From Gammaproteobacteria bacterium (lineage in GTDB: Bacteria > Pseudomonadota > Gammaproteobacteria > Steroidobacterales > Steroidobacteraceae): a stretch of 11,006 nucleotides of DNA. The notes beneath the pieces are model-generated. The model ran no database searches. It was given only the letters and a program-made list of their open reading frames with translations, and was not told the DNA's origin. Where the stretch lies: NCBI GenBank assembly GCA_030040525.1, contig JASHTN010000437.1, forward strand, positions 1-11,006, in the 5' to 3' direction. The position numbers and the translations under genes were made by a program. Positions within the stretch are counted from its first letter, which is position 1, and every line of letters starts with the position of its first letter. Positions 1-5,115 of the stretch are shown here, in pieces.

Positions 1-289
1 CGCTCACCTCGCGCGTCACGCGCTCGATCTCGGATTTGACGGCCTCGAGCTCGCTTTCGGCCTTGCGCGCCTCCTGCGGCTGCGGCGAATGCGGCTGCCG
101 CGCCGCCGCCGCCAGGGCCGCGCAGGGCACGGCGAGCAGACCGCAGAGCAGGCAACCGATCCGGCTGCCGGCCGGTCGCGGCCCCGCGGCGCGGGCCCCG
201 CCGACGCGTACCCCCGGAAACGCTGCGCCAGGCAGGGGGGCGCTATAATGCGCGCCCTTTTTCGCCCCTGGCCTGCCTTGCGCTCCCAT
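1..289 (-). CDS. EnvC-like murein hydrolase activator, N-terminal part (runs off left edge)
   Basis: Read on the minus strand, an open frame gives an arginine-containing stretch, a hydrophobic segment (RIGCLLCGLLAVPCAALAAA) ending in an Ala-rich signal-peptidase-like site, then a charged helix (EARKAESELEAVKSEIERVT) typical of the periplasmic coiled coil of EnvC. EnvC proteins activate septal amidases during cell division; the C-terminal LytM domain would lie outside the window. Divergent placement beside the rhodanese-grxC-secB-gpsA operon resembles E. coli, where gpmM-envC diverges from yibN. The start is unresolved: between the signal peptide and the -10-like box at 244-249 the frame has no ATG, GTG or TTG. 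The first ATG in frame is at 287-289, overlapping the rhodanese start, and would put about 50 extra residues before the signal sequence. The true start may be non-canonical. Identity is inferred from topology and synteny only. Confidence 0.5.
   Translation of the reverse strand, partial: MGAQGRPGAKKGAHYSAPLPGAAFPGVRVGGARAAGPRPAGSRIGCLLCGLLAVPCAALAAAARQPHSPQPQEARKAESELEAVKSEIERVTREVS
244..249 (+). promoter_or_regulatory. Perfect TATAAT -10-like box upstream of the rhodanese gene
   Basis: A consensus TATAAT lies 38 bases before the rhodanese ATG in otherwise very GC-rich DNA, which makes it stand out. The hexamer 17 bases upstream (CGCTGC) does not resemble TTGACA, so a strong sigma-70 -35 element is not visible. 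It plausibly drives the rhodanese-grxC-secB-gpsA operon. Transcription from here would leave a leader of about 30 bases. Confidence 0.4.
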
Positions 290-710
290 GGACCGCATCC
301 TCGAGTTCGCCAGCCATCACCCCTGGCTCGCAATCGCCACCGCGATCGTCGCAGCCCTGGTCGCTGTATACGAGATGCGGGCGCGGGCGGAAAGTCTCAT
401 TTCCGTTTCGCCCCAGGAGCTGATCCGTCTCATGAACCAGGGGGCCGTGCTGCTCGACCTGCGGCCGGCAGAGCAGTACCAGGCCGGGCACCTCGCCGGT
501 GCCCGACTCGTGACGGGCGAGCAGCTGCTGCAGGCGAGCGACTCTCTGAAAAGACACAAGGAAAAGGCCGTCGTGGTCTACGATGATTCGGGCTCGGCGG
601 GCGCTGCGGCGGCGCGCCAGCTTGCCCGCCAGGGATTCGCCCGGGCGCTGACGCTGCGCGGCGGGCTCGCCGCCTGGCGCGCGGACAACCTGCCGCTGAC
701 GCGGACCTGA
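288..710 (+). CDS. yibN: Membrane-anchored rhodanese-like protein (YibN type), lacking cysteine
   Basis: 140 aa. An N-terminal membrane anchor (about residues 13-28) is followed by a single rhodanese domain with the hallmark segments LLDLRPAEQYQAGHLAGA (55-72), KAVVVYDDSG (93-102) and GGLAAW near the C terminus. Canonical rhodaneses carry a sulfur-accepting cysteine right after the V-V-Y strand; here that position is Asp99 and the protein has no cysteine at all, so sulfurtransferase activity is not expected. E. coli YibN also departs from the canonical loop. The start MDRILEF matches the family N terminus in style and length, although no clear Shine-Dalgarno is seen. It is the first gene of the operon with grxC, secB and gpsA. 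A role in membrane protein biogenesis or redox is suggested only by the neighbours. Confidence 0.85.
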   Translation: MDRILEFASHHPWLAIATAIVAALVAVYEMRARAESLISVSPQELIRLMNQGAVLLDLRPAEQYQAGHLAGARLVTGEQLLQASDSLKRHKEKAVVVYDDSGSAGAAAARQLARQGFARALTLRGGLAAWRADNLPLTRT

Positions 711-732
711 AGGCCCCGGGGGAAAGCCGCCG

Positions 733-999
733 GTGGCCGCACCGCACGTGGTGATGTATGTAACGGGGTGGTGCCCCTATTGCGCGCGCGCGCAAAGCCT
801 GCTCGAGCAGAAGGGTGTTGCATTCGAGGTGATCGACGTCGAGGCGGTGGCCGGAGCACGCGAGGAGATGGCAGCCCGCGGCGGCGGCCTCACGGTGCCG
901 CAGATCTTCATCGGCGACCGGCCAGTCGGCGGCTGTGACGATCTGTACGCGCTCGAGGCCTGCGGCGCGCTCGATCCGATTCTGAAAAACGGAGCTTGA
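733..999 (+). CDS. grxC: Glutaredoxin 3 (GrxC)
   Basis: 88 aa, the normal length for monomeric class I glutaredoxin 3. It has the dithiol active site C14-P-Y-C17, the glutathione-binding TVP cis-proline motif (54-56) and the GGCDDL motif (66-71). It uses glutathione to reduce protein disulfides and mixed disulfides in the cytoplasm. The start is GTG at 733, with a GGGGGAAA ribosome-binding site at 717-724, because it places the first beta strand (HVVMYVTGWCPYC) at the usual distance from the N terminus. It lies 22 bases after the rhodanese stop and 1 base before secB, so it is surely cotranscribed. Confidence 0.93.
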   Translation: MAAPHVVMYVTGWCPYCARAQSLLEQKGVAFEVIDVEAVAGAREEMAARGGGLTVPQIFIGDRPVGGCDDLYALEACGALDPILKNGA

Positions 1000-1000
1000 A

Positions 1001-1480
1001 ATGGCCAATGAACCTGGCGGTGCCGTGCCGGCGCCCGAGATGATGGGAGGGCAGGGTCCGGTACTGGCGCTGCAGAGCGTGTACCTGAAGGATTGCTCGT
1101 ACGAGGCACCGAACGGACCGCGCGTCGAGGGCGCCTGGAGCCCACAGATCAATCTCGACCTGCAGACCGCGGCGAGCCCGGGGACCGGCGAGGCGCGCGA
1201 GGTGGTGCTCACCGTCACGGTGTCCGCCAAGCAGAACGATACGACGATCTTCCTCGTCGAGGTGAAGCAGGCGGGACTCTTCCTGATGCGCAATCTCGCC
1301 GAGGCGGATCTCAAGCGCGCCATCAGCACCATCTGCCCCGCGGTGCTCTTTCCGTACGCGCGCAGCGCGGTGTCGCAGCTCGTCAGTCAGGGCGGCTTCC
1401 CGCAGTTCCTGCTGCCGCCGGTCAATTTCGAGGCGCTGTACGCCGCCAACCAGGCGCAGCCCCCGGCCGCGACCAACTGA
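1001..1480 (+). CDS. secB: Protein-export chaperone SecB
   Basis: 159 aa, close to the 155 aa of E. coli SecB. Colinear family signatures include QSVYLKDCSYEAPN near residues 26-39, PQINLDL, the VVLTVTVSAK strand, CPAVLFPYAR and GGFPQFLLPPVNFEALY near the C terminus. SecB works as a cytosolic tetramer that keeps preproteins unfolded and hands them to SecA for Sec export. The start ATG follows the grxC stop by one base, and the stop is one base before the gpsA ATG, a compact translationally coupled arrangement. The C-terminal tail (AANQAQPPAATN) is short and uncharged compared with that of E. coli. Confidence 0.95.
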   Translation: MANEPGGAVPAPEMMGGQGPVLALQSVYLKDCSYEAPNGPRVEGAWSPQINLDLQTAASPGTGEAREVVLTVTVSAKQNDTTIFLVEVKQAGLFLMRNLAEADLKRAISTICPAVLFPYARSAVSQLVSQGGFPQFLLPPVNFEALYAANQAQPPAATN

Positions 1481-1481
1481 C

Positions 1482-2498
1482 ATGACGGGGCGCGCCGTGC
1501 GCGACCCGGTCGCCGTGCTCGGTGCCGGCTCCTGGGGCACGGCGCTCGCCGTGCAGTTCGCGCGGGGCGGCCGGCCGGTACGCCTGTGGGGGCGCGATGC
1601 CGCGCGGCTCGCCGACATGGCCGAGCGGCGCTGCAATGCGCGCTACCTCGAAGGCGTCGAGTTCCCACCCTCGCTCGAGGTGCAGCCGCGCTTGCCGGCA
1701 GCGCTCGCGGGGGCGCGCGACGTGCTCATCGCCGTGCCGAGTCACGCGTTCCGCGAGCTGCTCGGCGAGCTCGCGCCGCATCTCGGGGGCGACATGCACG
1801 TGGCCTGGGCCACCAAGGGCATCGAGCTCGAGAGCGGCAGACTCCCGCACCAGATCGCCCTCGAGGTGTTGGGTCGCGAGCGTCGCGTCGCGGTGCTCTC
1901 CGGGCCGACCTTCGCGCGCGAGGTGGGCGCGGGACTGCCCACTGCCATGACCATCGCCTCGCCCGATGCAGCGTACGCGCAGGCGCTCGCCCGCGAGCTG
2001 AGCTCGGCCAACTTTCGCGCCTACTCCTCGACCGACATCCTGGGAGTGGAGATCGGCGGCGCAGTGAAGAACGTGCTGGCCGTCGGCGCGGGCCTCTCGG
2101 ATGGGCTCGGCTTCGGCGCCAACACGCGCGTCGCGCTGATCACGCGGGGACTGAAGGAGATGACCCGCCTGGGCACCACACTCGGCGCGCAGCCGGCCAC
2201 TTTCATGGGACTCGCCGGGCTCGGCGACCTGGTGCTGACCTGCACCGACGATCAGTCGCGCAACCGGCGCTTCGGCCTGTTGCTCGCCGCAGGGCACGCC
2301 CCGCAGGCAGCGCTCGAGAGCATCGGTCAGGCGGTCGAGGGCTACGCGGCGGCACGCGCGATCCGCGCGGTGGCCGCGCAGGCCGGCGTCGAGATGCCGC
2401 TCTGCGCCGGAGTCTACCGCGTGCTCTACGAGCGGCTGCCGGCGAAGGACGCCGTGCGCGAGCTCATGAGCCGCCCGGTGAAGGCCGAAGCCGAGTAG
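1482..2498 (+). CDS. gpsA: NAD(P)-dependent glycerol-3-phosphate dehydrogenase
   Basis: 338 aa, the usual family length. The dinucleotide-binding GAGSWG loop is at residues 14-19, ATKGIE and SGPTFAREV follow, and the catalytic lysine is Lys196 in GGAVKNVLAVGAG, followed by SDGLGFGANTR and ALITRGLKEMTRLG. The enzyme interconverts dihydroxyacetone phosphate and sn-glycerol 3-phosphate, supplying the backbone for phospholipid synthesis. It is the last gene of the operon; the E. coli neighbour cysE is not present downstream. A long open frame on the opposite strand (1422-2783) is a by-product of high GC. Confidence 0.96.
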   Translation: MTGRAVRDPVAVLGAGSWGTALAVQFARGGRPVRLWGRDAARLADMAERRCNARYLEGVEFPPSLEVQPRLPAALAGARDVLIAVPSHAFRELLGELAPHLGGDMHVAWATKGIELESGRLPHQIALEVLGRERRVAVLSGPTFAREVGAGLPTAMTIASPDAAYAQALARELSSANFRAYSSTDILGVEIGGAVKNVLAVGAGLSDGLGFGANTRVALITRGLKEMTRLGTTLGAQPATFMGLAGLGDLVLTCTDDQSRNRRFGLLLAAGHAPQAALESIGQAVEGYAAARAIRAVAAQAGVEMPLCAGVYRVLYERLPAKDAVRELMSRPVKAEAE

Positions 2499-2574
2499 CG
2501 GCGGGGGTCCGATCGTCGGCTGCCACGCGGAGGATGACCCTGCCGCGCGCGTGGCCCTTCTGCAACGGAGCCAT

Positions 2575-2613
2575 GCGCCGCCGCGCAACGCCCGGGTCAG
2601 GTTGTCGCGGCGC
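2575..2613. terminator. Weak GC-rich inverted repeat between gpsA and the convergent small gene
   Basis: GCGCCGC (2575-2581) can pair with GCGGCGC (2607-2613), with CAAC/GTTG pairing further in. It lies where gpsA and the minus-strand 66-aa gene converge and overlaps the latter's last codons. There is no T-tract on either side, so intrinsic termination is doubtful. Confidence 0.2.
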
Positions 2614-2797
2614 TGCCTTTCTGTGACGGCCACTCCGAGAACGCCAGAAAGTAGAAAAAGATGATGTTGGCGAGCGGCACGATGATCAGCAGGCTGAGCC
2701 ACGGCGAGAATCCGACGCGCGCGCAGATACGCCAGAAGGGAATGATAGCCACCACCACCATGACCAGCCACGCGAAACCCCACGCATGAAAGAACAT
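2597..2797 (-). CDS. Small conserved-looking inner membrane protein, unknown function
   Basis: 66 aa with two hydrophobic segments: about residues 7-21 (GFAWLVMVVVAIIPF) and about 33-52 (WLSLLIIVPLANIIFFYFLA). They are joined by a basic loop WRICARVGFSP, and the tail is polar. The pattern FWRIC..VGFSPWLSLL..VPLAN.I..Y.LAFSEWP recalls small uncharacterised proteobacterial membrane proteins, but no function is known to me. A clear GGGAGG ribosome-binding site precedes the ATG. It is convergent with gpsA. Confidence 0.7.
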   Translation of the reverse strand: MFFHAWGFAWLVMVVVAIIPFWRICARVGFSPWLSLLIIVPLANIIFFYFLAFSEWPSQKGSAATT

Positions 2798-2954
2798 GAC
2801 TACCCTCCCGTCAGGTTGTGAAGCGTTACACGCGGAGTCGGTTTGTTGCTCGTGATGTCCGCGGCCGCCTGAAGCTATTGATGTGCTTTCCGGACGCCGC
2901 CGTCAAGTCGCGCTGCGGGAGGCTGCGGTTGCGGCTCCCTGCTGGCCGCGGAGC

Positions 2955-3239
2955 CTATTGGCCGCGCAGCCAGAAGCGGCGACAGCGCCACGACAGCGCG
3001 GCGCAGAGCACGGCGCCGGCGGCGAGCAGGATGAGCTCGTGGTACATCTGGCTGCGAGTGACCACCTCGCCGCGAATATTGGTCCACACCTTGCCCGAGT
3101 GCAGGGCTCCGAAGACCTGCAACGCACCCACCACGAAAGCGGCGGCGAAAAATCCCAGGACGATGCCTGCCACGCGGGCGAACCTGCGAGCCCGCTCCTC
3201 GGGCGATGCGCCAGGGTGGCGGCGCCTGAACCAGCTCAT
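2955..3239 (-). CDS. Two-TM hypothetical membrane protein
   Basis: 94 aa from the ATG at 3239, chosen because GGAG lies about 8 bases upstream and the protein then begins just before a basic, Arg-rich cytoplasmic head (MSWFRRRHPGASPEERARRF). Two hydrophobic helices follow, about residues 26-46 (VAGIVLGFFAAAFVVGALQVF) and 71-85 (LILLAAGAVLCAALS), ending in a basic tail. The loop between them contains W-T-N-I-R-G-E-V-V-T-R. It begins 34 bases after the stop of the gene at 3274-3606 on the same strand, so the two are probably cotranscribed. I do not recognise a family. Confidence 0.6.
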   Translation of the reverse strand: MSWFRRRHPGASPEERARRFARVAGIVLGFFAAAFVVGALQVFGALHSGKVWTNIRGEVVTRSQMYHELILLAAGAVLCAALSWRCRRFWLRGQ

Positions 3240-3273
3240 GTGGGCGCTCCGCCACGACTGGCAGAGGTCGCTC

Positions 3274-3606
3274 TCATTCGAGAGGCATCCCCATGACGGT
3301 CTCATCGTCGCGTTCCATGAGCCAGAGCGACAGGCCGGCGCGCGTGATCCCCTGCGGCCGCGGCTCGCCCCTGCGATTGATGTAGTGCAGAAGCTCCTCG
3401 CGCGCCTCGGCAATCGCGGCATCGAGCCCCGGCAATGCGGGCTTTGCCGCGCCCGCGCCCGGGTAGCTGACGACCAGTCCCTGTGAGGTCTCGTACACGA
3501 TAGCGACCGGGGAAGCGGCGGCCGCTCCGGTGCGCTGCAGGATCCAGGCTTCGGTCCGACAGGCTTCGACGTTGCCCCGGAACTGAATGGTGAACGTTTG
3601 CGTCAT
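3274..3606 (-). CDS. Hypothetical soluble protein, 110 aa
   Basis: 110 aa with no signal peptide or membrane segment. It starts MTQTFTIQFRGNVEACRTEA, has a beta-rich centre (PVAIVYETSQGLVVSYPG) and a helix AAIAEAREELLHYINR, and ends MERDDETVMGMPLE. A GGAGG ribosome-binding site is well placed before the ATG. A sigma-70-like promoter at 3630-3658 precedes it. I do not recognise the family and infer no function; coding quality and signals suggest a real gene. Confidence 0.65.
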   Translation of the reverse strand: MTQTFTIQFRGNVEACRTEAWILQRTGAAAASPVAIVYETSQGLVVSYPGAGAAKPALPGLDAAIAEAREELLHYINRRGEPRPQGITRAGLSLWLMERDDETVMGMPLE

Positions 3607-3629
3607 CGCGGCGCCTCCAGCCTGCGGCG

Positions 3630-3658
3630 AAAATAAACCACGCGCGCGGTTTCCTCAA
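3630..3658 (-). promoter_or_regulatory. Sigma-70-like promoter for the 110-aa gene and its downstream partner
   Basis: On the minus strand TTGAGG (3658-3653) and TATTTT (3635-3630) are separated by exactly 17 bases. The -10 ends about 24 bases before the ATG at 3606. The -35 overlaps the T-tract of the terminator-like hairpin at 3657-3681, so the upstream gene ends where this unit begins. Confidence 0.45.
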
Positions 3659-3681
3659 AACCCCGTGCGCAACGCGCGGGG
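3657..3681 (-). terminator. Rho-independent terminator-like hairpin after the VOC gene
   Basis: On the minus strand CCCCG, CGC, loop GTT, GCG, bulge CA, CGGGG is followed directly by TTTT. The stem has about 8 GC pairs. It sits 67 bases after the stop of the VOC-like gene at 3748-4047. Confidence 0.5.
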
Positions 3682-3747
3682 CGCGCTGCCGGATTCTCGA
3701 GCCGCGAGCCGAATGCCGGCTCGGTCACGCCTGCGCCCAAGGGGGGC

Positions 3748-4047
3748 TCAGTCCCAGCGATTGGCGTTCTTCGGGAAACCGGGACGCTGCACGCGCACTA
3801 CGCAGAAGTGTTGGCCGGTGGGTGCCTGCATCACGATGTCGATATGAACGCGACTCTCGTGGCTCACGCGTTGAATCTGCACGATGGGCTCGTCCGGCGG
3901 AGTCTCGAGCATGCGGTAGTTGCCGCGGCTGCCCGGGTGCTTCGGGTCCGGCGCCCGGCCGAGTGCCTGCGCCCAGAAGCGAGCCGCCTGGTCGACGTCG
4001 GGGGTGTTGCAGTCGATCAACAATGCGCAGAGACGGGAATGGTGCAT
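3748..4047 (-). CDS. VOC (glyoxalase-like) family protein with probable internal deletion
   Basis: 99 aa. The N-terminal half is typical of a small VOC subfamily (Glyoxalase_6-like): LCALLIDCNTPDVDQAARFW, then RGNYRMLETPPDEPIVQIQR and SRVHIDI. The C-terminal segment (APTGQHFCVVRVQRPGFPKN) also fits. Relatives as I know them have about 25-30 residues between VHxDI and MxAPTG (the helix resembling E-A-E-V-x-R-L-E-x-L-G-A). Here IDI is joined almost directly to VMQAPTG in frame, so the second beta-alpha-beta module is incomplete. The protein may be inactive or a natural short variant. The ribosome-binding site is weak. Metal-binding and lyase roles are not assigned. Confidence 0.7.
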   Translation of the reverse strand: MHHSRLCALLIDCNTPDVDQAARFWAQALGRAPDPKHPGSRGNYRMLETPPDEPIVQIQRVSHESRVHIDIVMQAPTGQHFCVVRVQRPGFPKNANRWD

Positions 4048-4098
4048 AGGAATTTCCGCTGACGGGCGTGGAGCTTCAGGGCTCGAGGCCGGAGGCGT

Positions 4099-4425
4099 TC
4101 AGCCGAGCTGGCCCTCGAAGTGCACCTTCGCAAGCCACAACAGCGCGAATACGAAGCACCCGACGCTGAGCCCGAGCATGACGACGATCACCTGCCGGAG
4201 CCGATAATCCCACTCTCGCTCGGCCAGGTAGACGGAAACTGCGGCCATCAGGTAGACGTATCCGATCACTGCCAGAGGCAGCAGCGCCAACATGAGGAGC
4301 GTGCCAAGCTCTCCGGTAATCCGCGGACGCAGCAGCGCGAACCAGCAGATCTCCGCCCCGATGACTGCCCCGAGCCAGGGGCGCCACCGTCGCAGCACCG
4401 GGATGTCCGAGCTGAGAGGCATCAT
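4099..4425 (-). CDS. Three-TM hypothetical membrane protein
   Basis: 108 aa starting MMPLSSDIPVLRRWRPW. Hydrophobic helices lie at about residues 17-31, 40-65 (GTLLMLALLPLAVIGYVYLMAA within this stretch) and 79-99 (VIVVMLGLSVGCFVFALLWLA). The two consecutive ATGs leave the start uncertain by one residue; AGGAT lies upstream. It ends 51 bases before the VOC-like gene on the same strand. No family recognised. Confidence 0.6.
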   Translation of the reverse strand: MMPLSSDIPVLRRWRPWLGAVIGAEICWFALLRPRITGELGTLLMLALLPLAVIGYVYLMAAVSVYLAEREWDYRLRQVIVVMLGLSVGCFVFALLWLAKVHFEGQLG

Positions 4426-4559
4426 GGGAAGATCCTGGCGCTTATCAGAACCGCTGCAAGCACTCTCGAGGAGTGTGGCGAACGAGTCGTCATCATGATA
4501 GCTCCCCTGGCGCCTTGCAGGGCGTTCTCGATCGGTTCGGCGCCCGTGTCATCTGCACC

Positions 4560-4868
4560 TCAGAGATGCTCGCGGTGTTGCTCGCGACGCCACAGCAGGA
4601 AGCTGAGCGTCATCAACGCAACACCAAGCAATGCGGCCAGCAGATCGATGAGCTGCCCGACACTGTGGGGGCGTCCCCAGCCGAGCCCGGGCAGAAGCGA
4701 AAATTCCGCACAAACGTGCGTCAGGGCCATGACCCCGAAGCAGCCAATCCCCGCGGCCTGCAGGGCTGAGGCGAGGCCCCGGCGCGTCAGGAAAAGAGCC
4801 GCCGACACGCCGAGAAAAGCGCAGGCGGCTGCCAATGCCAGAAACCCCTCAATGACAGAAGCGCTCAT
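4560..4868 (-). CDS. Three-TM hypothetical membrane protein
   Basis: 102 aa. Helices are at about residues 7-27 (EGFLALAAACAFLGVSAALFL), 35-55 (ALQAAGIGCFGVMALTHVCAE) and 72-92 (LIDLLAALLGVALMTLSFLLW), with a charged C terminus (RREQHREHL). Its own ribosome-binding site is weak, but its ATG overlaps the stop of a possible 21-codon leader ORF (TGATG), which would allow translational coupling. It diverges from the S9 peptidase gene. No family recognised. Confidence 0.6.
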   Translation of the reverse strand: MSASVIEGFLALAAACAFLGVSAALFLTRRGLASALQAAGIGCFGVMALTHVCAEFSLLPGLGWGRPHSVGQLIDLLAALLGVALMTLSFLLWRREQHREHL

Positions 4869-4933
4869 CAGAAAACGGCGCCCTCAGGCGGTGAAGCTCG
4901 AGAGACCCGGCACGCGCCGCGATTGCGCCGCAT
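4868..4933 (-). CDS. Possible 21-aa leader peptide coupled to the membrane protein
   Basis: A strong AGGAGG lies 11 bases before an ATG (4931-4933) that opens a 21-residue frame (MRRNRGACRVSRASPPEGAV plus F). Its TGA overlaps the ATG of the 102-aa membrane protein. This would explain the strong Shine-Dalgarno so far from that gene. It could be chance; the peptide has no recognised signal. Confidence 0.3.
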   Translation of the reverse strand: MRRNRGACRVSRASPPEGAVF

Positions 4934-4981
4934 CGCGAAATCATCCTCCTGCACCGACGTACGCGGACGCATAGTAACGAT

Positions 4982-5001
4982 CCGGGCGCTTTCGCGCCCG
5001 G
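4982..5001. repeat. Perfect 8-bp inverted repeat in the divergent intergenic region
   Basis: CCGGGCGC, loop TTTC, GCGCCCGG, extendable by CGA/TCG across one mismatch. It lies in the 182-base stretch between the leader ORF and the S9 peptidase start. It has no T-tract on either side, so an operator or RNA hairpin is as likely as a terminator. Confidence 0.45.
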
Positions 5002-5115
5002 TCGAAACTCTCTGCCAGCGCCAAGCGGCGCGACTTCGTGGACCTGCCCCATTGGGCAACCCTGCGCCGAGCTGCCACAATTACCCGCTCCCCGTGCCAA
5101 ACTAAGGACAAGCAG

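Noticed and set aside
430..1332. 300-codon minus-strand frame opposite the rhodanese, grxC and secB genes
   Set aside because: Shadow of three well-supported genes; its translation has no recognisable domain.
2590..2615. GGTCAGGTTGTCGCGGCGC as a further attC end
   Set aside because: No common end block, no matching core within 150 bp and it overlaps a coding 3' end; chance resemblance.
1422..2783. Long minus-strand open frame (453 codons) opposite gpsA
   Set aside because: It is antisense to a clear gpsA with complete motifs; its Arg/Gly/His-rich composition is typical of a high-GC shadow frame.
4120..4974. 284-codon plus-strand frame across two minus-strand membrane protein genes
   Set aside because: Low-complexity Arg/Pro/Ala composition, while the opposite strand gives coherent membrane helices and start signals.
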